NCBI GenBank assembly: GCA_902571385.1
Contig: CACGBK010000002.1
Location: 120,684 to 184,683 of the forward strand
DNA from: an uncultured Candidatus Actinomarina sp.
GTDB lineage: Bacteria; Actinomycetota; Acidimicrobiia; Actinomarinales; Actinomarinaceae
Direction of reading: 5' to 3'
Length of the DNA stretch: 64,000 nt
Both the position numbers and the translations under genes were made by a program. The first letter of the stretch is position 1. Each line of letters starts with the position of its first letter. Positions 25,325-34,728 of the stretch are shown here, in pieces. Below the pieces are notes generated by a model that saw only the letters and a list, made by a program, of their open reading frames with translations, was not told the origin of the DNA and searched no databases.

Positions 25325-27873
25325 TAACCTAGCTCTCCAGGAGCCCATTTTTCAATCATTTCCTTAATGTAATTACTTGGTGCCCCATTAGTAATGGTAC
25401 CTAATTCTATTTCAACATATTGAGAAAAATTATAAGGCCTTGGAGGATGGATTACTCCTCTGTTAAGATCATCTGAAGGATTCAAACCACCTCCACCAAT
25501 CTCAGTTGCTACTAATCCATATTTTGAATAAAGAATAGTATCTCTTTGAGCAGAACCAATTGAACCACCACAGCAAACTTGGGCAACCAACTCACCATTG
25601 AGGTTAAAAACACCGCTTCCACTTGAGCCTTTTGAAACTGGAAGGAAAAAAGAAATTTTTGTCTTAGGAAGTCCCCAGTCTTCTCCAACTATAGACCCCG
25701 CCGTTACAACAAAAGGTCCAGAACCTGACATTTTTGCTGGATGCCCAACTGATATTATTGGATCAAATTGTTTTAGTTTATCTGAATCAGCAAAGACTAT
25801 TGGATTTAGATCCATATTTGTTGTTGTTCTAAATAATGCAACATCACCTCTTTCAATAGGATCACCTCCACCCATATTTTCTCCATAAATATCCTTATAT
25901 AACTCGCTTGAGTCACCATTACCATCTATAGACGTTTTTCCAATAAGTGTCCCTTCAACATTTTGTCCTGCATAAGTTTTAAATGTTGCTTTATCACCAA
26001 TATTCATTGCTGGAACACAGTGGTTATTTGTAACTATTAAATTTTTTGTAACAGCAAATGCTGAACAGGCACAACTCACTGCAAAATTTTCATCTTTAGA
26101 ATCTTCATCACAAGTAGTGCAGCCAGTTTGACGTACAAATATTAAAGTTGCTTGTTTTGCAACATCAAATGCACCTGAATCCAATTGACTTACTGGAAAA
26201 CCTGACACTGTAAATTCATTACCGTAGTCGTAACTTTCAAACCTAGCAGTATTAGGAGTTCTTGAATTAAGGGGCCATTTATATATTTCTTTAATATCTG
26301 GACTTAAAGGAATTTCTATATTTGTTAATTGATTAATAACTTTATTTAGTTTTGAAACATCCCAAGCTTGTCCAACATCCAAACCATCATATAAAAATGA
26401 GGATAAGACACCTAGGTTGTTTCTATCACTACTTCGTGCAATATTTCCGCAATTTATTGAACTGCCGGGTACTGAGCTATTGATCATTCCAACAACATAT
26501 CCTTGGCTATCCAGCACTGGGGCGCCTTGACTTCCTTCATCAACATACCTATCAAGCCAAAAGAATTCTGGATTCTGAAAGTTTGATGACCTCTCAAAAT
26601 TTCCATTACATGTACTCAGATTTCCTGTTGTTGTATACCAGCCTCCTATAGAATTACCTTCAAGAGGATGATGTATGTACACAACCTCTTCATCGTTAAA
26701 TACGATTTCCTTTTTAATTGGTAGTGGTAGAATTTCATTTCTTTTTGATTCCCAATCATTCCAAGTTTCAACCAATGTAAAAGGATCATTACTAAATTTC
26801 TCTAGTTTAATTACACTAATTCCTTGGCACCCTATTGAAATATCATTACATCCGTCTGTGTAAACTATTTTTCCAGAAGCATAAGTTCCATCAAACAATT
26901 GAATTATTGGACCTTCTCCTTGTATGAGATCAAAAGTAATCCCAGAACCAGTGTTTACCACACTATTGTTTAATTCCTTTTCTTTAGCTTCACAAGGATA
27001 AAAATAACTATATCCAGTACTTGAACTTCCATACTCCTGAATGCCTTCAGAGTTTTCTTGATCCTCTAAAGTAAAATTTACATAACTAGCTGTCATAATA
27101 TGATCTTTGCTTATAAAGAATCCGGTAAGAGGGTCAGTCGTTAAGTGAATTGCATCAGAATATCCGACAGATCCTGAAAGTACTTTTTCTTGAAAATTCT
27201 TATCTATACAGCGGTCCCCAATAACATGGACCGTCGACTGAGCTCCCCATCTTGCAACTTGTTCGAGGGGTTTTAAATTTTCAAAATCTATATTATCAGG
27301 AATTACCTCTTCCTCTTTCCATAAGTTGTATTGAGAAAAACTTAATCCATATTCAGTAATTTCACCATCTATCCAATTTTCCAATCCATTTGTTACGTTA
27401 ATGCAACCGTATTCAGTACATTCTTGATTAGTTACAAGATAATTATTTTGGTTATTAATATCTCCTAAATCTGAAGCTAAATCTTCTATCACATAAAATA
27501 AATTTAATAATTGATTAATGAGGCCTTCGAAACCATTGCTCCCTTGGATACCTAATGCTTCGGCTTCTACATAACAATCTTCATTTAAAATTTTACCAGG
27601 GTCAAGACCAGGTTTTTCGTAATATATGAACGTTGGATCACCGGCTGAATCAAAATCGTCATGATAAAAATCTAGACCATCTTTTTGCATGCAAATTATA
27701 AAATCATCTAATGCAGACATTCTATCAGGTGACCCACTCGAAGATTCATTAGGTGACTCAAAGGAAGACTCTTGTTGATTGCTTACGACATTTTCACCGA
27801 CATTGTATGAGTTATCTGATGAACAGGCACTTAAAAATGAAAATAATATGATTAAGAAGGCTTTACGGCTCAC
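25321..27873 (-). CDS. Lipoprotein with two trypsin-like domains, the first degenerate
   Basis: An 850-residue protein starting at GTG with a lipoprotein signal ending in LSAC. The C-terminal domain (about residues 570-800) has a full S1-type triad: His618 in VTNNHC, Asp677 in ERGDVALF and Ser751 in SKGSSGSGVF. The central domain (about 230-500) aligns to the same fold but reads TASYV where His is expected (Tyr264) and EGSQGAPV where the nucleophile Ser is expected (Gln449), so it should be inactive. Many Cys suggest disulfides outside the cytoplasm. It resembles V8/HtrA-like secreted peptidases without PDZ. The substrate is unknown; the neighbouring exported proteins are candidates (inference). 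Confidence 0.85.
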   Translation of the reverse strand: MSRKAFLIILFSFLSACSSDNSYNVGENVVSNQQESSFESPNESSSGSPDRMSALDDFIICMQKDGLDFYHDDFDSAGDPTFIYYEKPGLDPGKILNEDCYVEAEALGIQGSNGFEGLINQLLNLFYVIEDLASDLGDINNQNNYLVTNQECTEYGCINVTNGLENWIDGEITEYGLSFSQYNLWKEEEVIPDNIDFENLKPLEQVARWGAQSTVHVIGDRCIDKNFQEKVLSGSVGYSDAIHLTTDPLTGFFISKDHIMTASYVNFTLEDQENSEGIQEYGSSSTGYSYFYPCEAKEKELNNSVVNTGSGITFDLIQGEGPIIQLFDGTYASGKIVYTDGCNDISIGCQGISVIKLEKFSNDPFTLVETWNDWESKRNEILPLPIKKEIVFNDEEVVYIHHPLEGNSIGGWYTTTGNLSTCNGNFERSSNFQNPEFFWLDRYVDEGSQGAPVLDSQGYVVGMINSSVPGSSINCGNIARSSDRNNLGVLSSFLYDGLDVGQAWDVSKLNKVINQLTNIEIPLSPDIKEIYKWPLNSRTPNTARFESYDYGNEFTVSGFPVSQLDSGAFDVAKQATLIFVRQTGCTTCDEDSKDENFAVSCACSAFAVTKNLIVTNNHCVPAMNIGDKATFKTYAGQNVEGTLIGKTSIDGNGDSSELYKDIYGENMGGGDPIERGDVALFRTTTNMDLNPIVFADSDKLKQFDPIISVGHPAKMSGSGPFVVTAGSIVGEDWGLPKTKISFFLPVSKGSSGSGVFNLNGELVAQVCCGGSIGSAQRDTILYSKYGLVATEIGGGGLNPSDDLNRGVIHPPRPYNFSQYVEIELGTITNGAPSNYIKEMIEKWAPGELGY

Positions 27874-27879
27874 AATGTA

Positions 27880-27885
27880 ATTTTA
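27880..27885 (-). promoter_or_regulatory. Putative leaderless -10 (TAAAAT) for the protease, inside the fabF end
   Basis: On the minus strand it ends 6 nt before the GTG ending at 27873 and overlaps the fabF stop codon. It supports the GTG start and suggests that the protease has a promoter separate from the fab operon. Confidence 0.5.
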
Positions 27886-29121
27886 GCTTTTTTCAAAAAC
27901 CAAAACAGCATTATGACCACCAAAACCAAAAGAATTTGACATAGCGGTATCAATGTTATGATCAATGGATAGATTAGGTGTATAGTTTAAATCACAATCT
28001 TCATCCATATCGTTCAAATTTATAGTGGGAGCTATCTTATTATTTTTTAAACTGAGTAATGAAACCATTGCTTCAAAAGCACCCCCTCCTCCCAGAAGGT
28101 GTCCAGTCATTGATTTTGTAGAAGAAATAGGAACTTGATATGCCAGTTCTCCCATCAAAGACTTGATGGCAATAGTTTCATTTTTATCATTTGCTGGTGT
28201 TGACGTACCATGAGCATTTATATAATCAATACTTTTAACTTCAATATCTGCATCAACAATTGCCTGTTTCATTGCTCTTAATGCGCCTTCACCTCCTTCT
28301 GACGGAGCTGTAATATGATAAGCATCTGTTGTAGAACCGTACCCGCTAACATATCCATAAATCTTTGCCTCTCTTTTAATTGCAGACTCTTCACTTTCAA
28401 GAATCAACGCAGTTGATCCTTCAGCCATTACAAATCCATCTCTATTAACATCAAAAGGTTTACAAGCTTTTTGAGGTTCATTGTTTTGTTTTGAAAGAGC
28501 TTTTATTTGGGCAAAAGCACCTATTGTCATAGAAGTAGTACCAGATTCAGTTCCGCCTACAAGAACCTTATCAACAATATTGTGCTCTATCATTCTCTTG
28601 GCTTCACCTATTGCATTGGCCGATGCAGCACATGCCGTAGTAATCGTTAAAGAAGGGCCTTTAATACCGTACTTTATTGCGACTTGTCCAGTACTAGAAT
28701 TTGGCATTAGTTGTGTTATGGCAAGGGGACTTATTCTTTTAGAGCCTCTATTTTCATAAACTCTTACAGCATCTTCAGTAGCACCAATGCCACCAATACC
28801 TGTTCCAAATATGATTCCAAATTCTTCACCCAATTGTTTATTTATATCAAACCCAGCATCCTTTATCGCTTCTTCTGCAGCAAAAATTGATAAATGTCCA
28901 GACCGGTCGAGTTTTCTTGCATTTTGTTTACCTAAATAATCATTTGCATCAAAATCTTTTACTTCTCCTGCAAATGTGACTGGTAAATCTGATGCATCAA
29001 ATAAAGTTATGTGATCAATTCCAGAGACTCCACTTATCAGATTTTTCCATGTATCAGACACATTGTTTCCCAGTGGATTGATGGTCCCTAAACCAGTCAC
29101 AACTACTCGTTGTTCAGTCAT
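27883..29121 (-). CDS. fabF: 3-oxoacyl-ACP synthase II
   Basis: A 412-residue condensing enzyme with the Cys-His-His triad: Cys in TTACAASANA, His in NAHGTSTPAND and His in MTGHLLGGGGAF, and a C-terminal SNSFGFGGHN. It elongates acyl-ACP with malonyl-ACP. It is the last gene of the fatty-acid operon and starts 3 nt after the acyl carrier protein stop. Confidence 0.95.
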   Translation of the reverse strand: MTEQRVVVTGLGTINPLGNNVSDTWKNLISGVSGIDHITLFDASDLPVTFAGEVKDFDANDYLGKQNARKLDRSGHLSIFAAEEAIKDAGFDINKQLGEEFGIIFGTGIGGIGATEDAVRVYENRGSKRISPLAITQLMPNSSTGQVAIKYGIKGPSLTITTACAASANAIGEAKRMIEHNIVDKVLVGGTESGTTSMTIGAFAQIKALSKQNNEPQKACKPFDVNRDGFVMAEGSTALILESEESAIKREAKIYGYVSGYGSTTDAYHITAPSEGGEGALRAMKQAIVDADIEVKSIDYINAHGTSTPANDKNETIAIKSLMGELAYQVPISSTKSMTGHLLGGGGAFEAMVSLLSLKNNKIAPTINLNDMDEDCDLNYTPNLSIDHNIDTAMSNSFGFGGHNAVLVFEKS

Positions 29122-29124
29122 GGT

Positions 29125-29364
29125 TTAAAGTTTTGAATGTAAAAGGTTTACAGCTTGACCGACTGTCCCGACATCTGTAAGTTCTTCATCATCAATTTCT
29201 ATCTCAAACTCATCTTCAAATGCCATTACGACTTCAACTATACCTAGTGAATCAATTTCAAGATCTTCTTCTAACTTTGCGTCCATTGTGATTTTTTCAG
29301 AATCAATACCTAATTCCTCAACAAAAAGACCCTTAACTTTCTCAAAAACTTCGTTAACTTCCAT
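29125..29364 (-). CDS. acpP: Acyl carrier protein
   Basis: A 79-residue acidic helical protein with the phosphopantetheine attachment motif EIDSLG (Ser39). It carries growing acyl chains and is activated by the AcpS encoded upstream in the same operon. A strong Shine-Dalgarno AGGAGT precedes the ATG, in line with high expression from inside an operon. Confidence 0.95.
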   Translation of the reverse strand: MEVNEVFEKVKGLFVEELGIDSEKITMDAKLEEDLEIDSLGIVEVVMAFEDEFEIEIDDEELTDVGTVGQAVNLLHSKL

Positions 29365-29375
29365 ATTTACTCCTA

Positions 29376-30104
29376 TTAAGTTGTAAGTCCACCATCGATT
29401 GGAATTACTTGTCCCGTTATATATTCTGACTCATCTTTGGATAAAAAAGATACCATGTTTGCAATATCTTCTGGCTTACCCATGCGTTTTACTGAAAGTT
29501 GTTCTATAATAATTTCTCTATTTTCGCTATCTATAAAAGATGTCATATCTGTTTCTATATAACCCGGTGCAATAACATTTGATGTAATGTTTCTACTACC
29601 AACTTCTTTGCTAATTGATTTTGATAATCCTATCAAACCTGCTTTTGATGCAGCATAATTTGCTTGGCCTTGATTTCCAGATATGCCTACAACGGAGGAT
29701 ATGAAAATTATTCTTCCCCATTTATTTTTAATCATTTTCTTTATAGCTCTTTGAGATGTATAAAAATTTCCGGTTAGATTTGTTTGTATTACATCACTCC
29801 ACTCTTCATCTTTCATTCTTGGTAAAATATTGTCTTTTGTAATTCCTGCATTGTTTATGAGAATATCTACTTGATCATATTTTTCTTCTATTTTTAAAAA
29901 TGCATTATCTACTGATTTCCTATCCCCAATATTCAACTGAACAGCAAGACTTTTTCCACCTAATTTTTTTATTTCTTCTACAACTTCGTCAGCCTTATCT
30001 TGTGAATTTGAGAATCCTACAACAACTTGATAATCTTTTCCAAGCTCCAAAGCTATAGATTTTCCAATACCTCTTGAAGCACCTGTTACAAAAACTGTTT
30101 TCAT
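29376..30104 (-). CDS. fabG: 3-oxoacyl-ACP reductase
   Basis: A 242-residue SDR enzyme with the cofactor motif TGASRGIGKSI, the NNAG motif, the catalytic Ser-Tyr-Lys set (ISSVVG and YAASKAG) and GQVIPIDGG at the end. It reduces 3-ketoacyl-ACP with NADPH. The ATG overlaps the fabH stop by 4 nt. Confidence 0.95.
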   Translation of the reverse strand: MKTVFVTGASRGIGKSIALELGKDYQVVVGFSNSQDKADEVVEEIKKLGGKSLAVQLNIGDRKSVDNAFLKIEEKYDQVDILINNAGITKDNILPRMKDEEWSDVIQTNLTGNFYTSQRAIKKMIKNKWGRIIFISSVVGISGNQGQANYAASKAGLIGLSKSISKEVGSRNITSNVIAPGYIETDMTSFIDSENREIIIEQLSVKRMGKPEDIANMVSFLSKDESEYITGQVIPIDGGLTT

Positions 30105-31195
30105 ATTTTGTCTAATTTGTCTGGAACTTGATACTCGATTGCTTTTTTAATTGTGTCGGTTGCAGTTCCATCAAAATCTGGAAGTTTTGCATCTGATTTA
30201 TTTATTGGAGTTACACGATCTCCAAGTCGAACCGCACAAGCTCCCCAAGCAAGACCAGCGCCAACGGCTGTAAATACTGCAATTTCTCCACCTTTTATCT
30301 CACCTTCTTCAAGAGCATCTACAAATGCTGTTGGTATAGATGCTGCCGAGGTATTTCCGTATCGATGAACTTTTTTGATTGTAGTTGCATTAGGAAGTCC
30401 AAGTTTTTTTTCAAGTGCTTCAACGATCCTAATATTTGCTTGATGTGGAATAAAAATGTCTACATCGTCTTTTGACAATCCTGATTTTTCAATAGCTTCT
30501 GCAGACGCTTGAGCCATAGCTCTAACACCAGATTTAAATATTTCCTGTCCATCAAAAGTCCACCGTACTCTAGCTGCTTCATCAGTTTTAAATCGATCCA
30601 TTGCTGAACCAAAATTAGGAATTTCTAAGATTTCTAAATTGTCTGAACTTAGGCCATTTGAGAACGAATAAATTTCACCATCTGATTCACTTTTACTTTC
30701 TTCAATAACTACTGCACCTGCACCATCACCAAAAAGCACCGCGGTATTTCTATCAGACCAATCAAGCAACCAAGTAATATGCTCTGCCCCTATTACCAAA
30801 GCTCTTTTATAAAGATTACTTTCAACGAATGCTTTTCCTTGTTCAAGTGCATATAAAAAACCTGCACAAGCTGCATTTACGTCATAAACGGAGGCATTTA
30901 CAGCACCAAGTTTTTTTTGGACGTGAGCTGCTGCAGAGGGAACAATACTGTCAGGAGTACATGTAGCCAAGATTACAACATCAATATCTTCTGGATTTAA
31001 ACCAGCACAGGCTATTGCATGTTTGCCGGCAATTTCTGCCATATCTGATGTGTTTACATGGCTAAATCTTCGTTCTTTTACCCCTGTTCTTTGTTGAATC
31101 CACTCATCAGAAGTATCAACAAATTTTGACAAATCATCATTAGTCATAATGTTATCGGGCGTACATTTACCCCAACCTGTTATTGCTGATTTCAA
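30101..31195 (-). CDS. fabH: 3-oxoacyl-ACP synthase III
   Basis: A 364-residue initiating condensing enzyme with Cys110 in NAACAGFLYALE, His in FIPHQANIRI and Asn in YGNTSAAS. It condenses acetyl-CoA or another primer with malonyl-ACP. The start is TTG, supported by a strong AAGGGGA Shine-Dalgarno at 31201-31207. A C-terminal extension of roughly 30 residues beyond the usual family end (after AVRLGDRV) is present and unexplained. Confidence 0.93.
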   Translation of the reverse strand: MKSAITGWGKCTPDNIMTNDDLSKFVDTSDEWIQQRTGVKERRFSHVNTSDMAEIAGKHAIACAGLNPEDIDVVILATCTPDSIVPSAAAHVQKKLGAVNASVYDVNAACAGFLYALEQGKAFVESNLYKRALVIGAEHITWLLDWSDRNTAVLFGDGAGAVVIEESKSESDGEIYSFSNGLSSDNLEILEIPNFGSAMDRFKTDEAARVRWTFDGQEIFKSGVRAMAQASAEAIEKSGLSKDDVDIFIPHQANIRIVEALEKKLGLPNATTIKKVHRYGNTSAASIPTAFVDALEEGEIKGGEIAVFTAVGAGLAWGACAVRLGDRVTPINKSDAKLPDFDGTATDTIKKAIEYQVPDKLDKI

Positions 31196-31204
31196 AATTT
31201 CCCC

Positions 31205-32110
31205 TTACTTTGATGATTCTAAAGAGTTTATTACCTTTAAATCCTTATATGATATAGACTTTCTGACCATTCCAGCAGTTACATTTCCGGGCCCAATATG
31301 ACACCACAAATCTGGATCTATATCCTTGTTTACATACTCAATTTGTTGGTTAAACAAGACAGAACTATCTATTTGATTCACAAGATTTTCTTTCAAAGTT
31401 GATACTTCAACCTTTTTTGCATCAACGTTCATATAAACAGGGATGTTTCCTTTGGAGATATCAATTTCATTTAAAGTATCTTCAAGTGGTTTTTTTGCAG
31501 AGCTTACAATTTCAGTATGAAATGCACCTGCTACTTCGAGCGGAATTACTCTTTTTGCACCAAGTGTTTTGGGGTTTGACTTCAGGTAGTTCATATCATC
31601 AATGTATGAGCTAATAACTATTTGTGATGGATCATTAAAGTTTGATATCCATATTTGTATTCCTTGATTATTTAATTTTTCTATTTCTTCAATTGTTGTT
31701 CCCAAGTCACTTGTTAAAACAGCTGCCATTGTTGTATTAGAGTTTTCTACAGCTTTCTGCATCTCTTCTCCTCTTACTGCAATAACTTTTAATGTATCTT
31801 TAAAATCTAAATATCCTGATAGGCATAAAGCTGTATATTCACCAAGAGAATGTCCAATCAGTGCAGCTGGATTGCCTAAATTATTTATTGTTTCAATTCC
31901 GTAACAATAAGAGACTGAGAATATGTAAGGTTGAGCAATATTTGTTTTTTTAATGAGCTCAGGGTCTTCAGAATTTATGATATCTTTTAGGCTCCATCCC
32001 AACGTTTCTTCGAAAGTATTTATTAATAGTTCATCATACTTTTCAAGAAGCTCATTACCCATTCCTATTTCTTGAGAGCCTTGACCTGGAAACATTCCCA
32101 CCCACCGCAT
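31205..32110 (-). CDS. fabD: Malonyl-CoA:ACP transacylase
   Basis: A 301-residue enzyme with N-terminal FPGQGSQ, the nucleophile motif GHSLGE (Ser88), and His in AGAFHTEIV. It loads malonate onto acyl carrier protein. It is located 2 nt after acpS in the operon. Confidence 0.94.
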   Translation of the reverse strand: MRWVGMFPGQGSQEIGMGNELLEKYDELLINTFEETLGWSLKDIINSEDPELIKKTNIAQPYIFSVSYCYGIETINNLGNPAALIGHSLGEYTALCLSGYLDFKDTLKVIAVRGEEMQKAVENSNTTMAAVLTSDLGTTIEEIEKLNNQGIQIWISNFNDPSQIVISSYIDDMNYLKSNPKTLGAKRVIPLEVAGAFHTEIVSSAKKPLEDTLNEIDISKGNIPVYMNVDAKKVEVSTLKENLVNQIDSSVLFNQQIEYVNKDIDPDLWCHIGPGNVTAGMVRKSISYKDLKVINSLESSK

Positions 32111-32112
32111 AA

Positions 32113-32490
32113 TTAATTCTCTTTTTCGGAAATGGCAAATGCAATTGCATTTTCATTTTCATGTGATAGTGATATATGAATATTTGTAATATTCTTTTCC
32201 TTTACAGTAGCTGACGCTCTTCCAAAAGTATTAATTGTTGGCTTACCTCCGCCAGTTACTTCTATATCTTTCCAACTTATTTCTCTCCATCCTTTTCCTA
32301 AAGATTTCATTACCGCTTCTTTTGCTGCGAATCTTGCTCCTAACCTTTTTGATGGATCTGAAAATCTTTTAGCATACTTAATTTCTTGTTCAGTAAAACA
32401 TCTTTTCAAGAATTTATCTTCAGATTTATTTAACAATCTTTTTACCCTTTTAAGATCAACTTGGTCTACTCCAATTCCATGAATACTCAT
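32113..32490 (-). CDS. acpS: Holo-ACP synthase
   Basis: A 125-residue phosphopantetheinyl transferase with GIGVDQVDLKRV (metal-binding Asp) and RFAAKEAVMKSLG (catalytic Glu/Lys helix), and a C-terminal HISLSHENENA segment. It converts apo- to holo-acyl carrier protein. It starts 2 nt after the accC stop. Confidence 0.93.
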   Translation of the reverse strand: MSIHGIGVDQVDLKRVKRLLNKSEDKFLKRCFTEQEIKYAKRFSDPSKRLGARFAAKEAVMKSLGKGWREISWKDIEVTGGGKPTINTFGRASATVKEKNITNIHISLSHENENAIAFAISEKEN

Positions 32491-32492
32491 AT

Positions 32493-34181
32493 CTATCCTA
32501 TTTCAACCAATATATCGCCCTTATTTACAGGCTGTCCTTTTTTTATATTGAATTCTTTGATAACACCACCAATAGGGGCAGTTACAACATTTTCCATTTT
32601 CATAGCTTCAAGAACGAACAAAGAATCATCTTTTTTAACCTTTTTACCTTTCTTTGTCATGGTGTCCATAATTGTTCCTTGCATATCTGCTTTTATGATT
32701 CCAGGATTTCTTATATTTCCAGTAAGATCCATACCGATTTTTTTTGGTCTTTGTGGAGCTAATGATGGACTGTCATTATCATTAAGAGCTATATTGACCT
32801 TGCTTGGTCTATCAGTAAATATCTCATTTTCAGAAAGATCTTTAATTTTAAAATTTTCTTCCAAAAATTTAACATGAATCTGGCTTTCTTTGAATTCTTT
32901 AGTAGATATAACATCAGAAAGCAGGGATATTGTTGTTGGTATCCCTCCAATTATATATTCATCTAAACATCTCTTACCTTTTGAAATTGCTTCTTCTCTA
33001 GAAACTCCCCATACAACTAATTTTGAAATTAGATTGTCATAAAAATGTGATATTGATGTACCAGTCTTTACCCAACCATCAACTCTTACACCGTTCCCCA
33101 TAGGTTCTCTATATTCAGTAATAGTTCCTGGAGTTGGCATAAAATTATTGGTCGGATCTTCTGCATTTATTCTAAATTCTATGCTGTGACCCCTAGCTTC
33201 AGTTTTGAAATCTTCTAAAGAATTACCAAGCGCCACTTTAATTTGCTCTTTGACCAAATCAATACCATATCTCATTTCTGTAACGGTATGCTCAACTTGT
33301 AATCTTGTATTCATTTCTAAAAAATAAAAATTTTCGTCAGTATCAGCTAAAAATTCTACAGTTCCTGCGTTGATATAATTTGATGACTCAGCAATCTTAA
33401 TCGTTGCTTTTTTTAATTCCTCTCGACCAAAGTCAGATAACCATACAGGAGGACTTTCTTCGATAAGTTTTTGATTCCTCCTCTGCAGAGAGCAATCTCT
33501 TTCTCCTAAATAGACATGATTTCCATACTTATCACTTAATATTTGTGTCTCTACATGTCTTGCTGGTTTTATAAATTTTTCGACGTAAATTTGATCTGAT
33601 CCAAAATATGCTTCACTTTCACGTTTTACAATTTCAAAATTTTCATTTAATTCTTTTTCATTACTGACAATTCTTAACCCCTTTCCACCGCCTCCGTGAG
33701 CAGCTTTCAGAGCAACAGGATAGCCAAAACTATTTGCATCTTTTAAGGCTTCTCTTTTTGTTCGTGATGGTTTCAATTGTCCTGGAACTGGCATCAAACC
33801 AACCTTTGAGATTAATTTTCTAGATTCTATTTTGTCTCCCATTGATTTTATTGTTTCAGGGTTGGGTCCAATCCAAATCACATCTTTCTTTTGAACTGCT
33901 TTTGCAAAATCTGCATTTTCTGCCAAAAAGCCATATCCTGGATGGACCATGTCTGCTTTTGTTTCTACAACAGCTTTAATTAAATTTTTTAAGTTCCGAT
34001 AACTATCAGCAGGAAGTGATCCACCTAAATAAAATGTTTCATCAGCTCGCTTTACATGCAAAGAGTCACTATCGATATCTGAGTAAACAGCGATTGCATG
34101 CATGTCCATTTCTTTTACTGATCGGATTATTCTTAGTGCAATTTCACCACGATTAGCAATTAGTACTCTTTTTTTTGTCAT
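32493..34181 (-). CDS. accC: Biotin carboxylase/biotin carboxyl carrier fusion (acyl-CoA carboxylase alpha)
   Basis: A 562-residue protein with an N-terminal biotin carboxylase (about residues 1-450: IANRGEIALRI, HPGYGFLAEN, GGGGKGLR, RDCSLQRRNQK) and a C-terminal biotinyl domain with EAMKMEN (biotin Lys528). It carboxylates its own biotin for transfer to acetyl- or propionyl-CoA. The fused form is the usual actinobacterial alpha subunit and explains the absence of a separate accB. It works with the carboxyltransferase encoded upstream. Confidence 0.94.
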   Translation of the reverse strand: MTKKRVLIANRGEIALRIIRSVKEMDMHAIAVYSDIDSDSLHVKRADETFYLGGSLPADSYRNLKNLIKAVVETKADMVHPGYGFLAENADFAKAVQKKDVIWIGPNPETIKSMGDKIESRKLISKVGLMPVPGQLKPSRTKREALKDANSFGYPVALKAAHGGGGKGLRIVSNEKELNENFEIVKRESEAYFGSDQIYVEKFIKPARHVETQILSDKYGNHVYLGERDCSLQRRNQKLIEESPPVWLSDFGREELKKATIKIAESSNYINAGTVEFLADTDENFYFLEMNTRLQVEHTVTEMRYGIDLVKEQIKVALGNSLEDFKTEARGHSIEFRINAEDPTNNFMPTPGTITEYREPMGNGVRVDGWVKTGTSISHFYDNLISKLVVWGVSREEAISKGKRCLDEYIIGGIPTTISLLSDVISTKEFKESQIHVKFLEENFKIKDLSENEIFTDRPSKVNIALNDNDSPSLAPQRPKKIGMDLTGNIRNPGIIKADMQGTIMDTMTKKGKKVKKDDSLFVLEAMKMENVVTAPIGGVIKEFNIKKGQPVNKGDILVEIG

Positions 34182-34188
34182 AAATAAT

Positions 34189-34728
34189 TTATTTTAATTT
34201 TTGTGCAATTCCTATTGCTAGACTTGCTTTAATCAGATCTCCAATAATAAATGGATAAACACCAATTCCAATTGCTTCAATTGGCGATATATTTAAAGTA
34301 ATCATTAAACCAATTACACCGCACGTGTATATTGCAAATGTGCCTGTTGCTATACCTACTGTTGGTTTTTGTGACATATTTCCTATTATTTGGGCAGCAA
34401 TAAAGAAACCGATAATGTAACCAATTGTTGGACTTTTTAAAATAGCTAATCCAGCAACACTTCCTGAGAAAAAAGGAAAACCTGCAAGACCTGTAAATAA
34501 ATAAAAAATCATACTTAATGAACCAAATTTACTTCCAAGAAGCAAGCCTGACAAAATAACTACAAATGTCTGAGCTGTTATTGGAACAGGGGTAAATGGA
34601 AGTTCAAATCTTATTTGTGCACTTAAAGCAGTTAATATTGCAAAGCCAAAAGATAATGATAGGTTCCTAAGCAAAGAGCCTTTTTCAACCCAAGAAATAG
34701 ATATATTTTTAGAGGGGAATGTTTCCAT
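34189..34728 (-). CDS. bioY: Biotin transporter BioY
   Basis: A 179-residue membrane protein with about six helices and the BioY segments FELPFTPVPITAQTF and GLAGFPFF. BioY is the biotin-binding S component of an ECF importer or acts alone. The start is fixed by an AGGAGA Shine-Dalgarno (34734-34739) that lies within the end of the carboxyltransferase gene; the genes overlap by 20 nt. Its position inside the biotin-dependent carboxylase operon and beside birA ties uptake to demand. Confidence 0.93.
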   Translation of the reverse strand: METFPSKNISISWVEKGSLLRNLSLSFGFAILTALSAQIRFELPFTPVPITAQTFVVILSGLLLGSKFGSLSMIFYLFTGLAGFPFFSGSVAGLAILKSPTIGYIIGFFIAAQIIGNMSQKPTVGIATGTFAIYTCGVIGLMITLNISPIEAIGIGVYPFIIGDLIKASLAIGIAQKLK

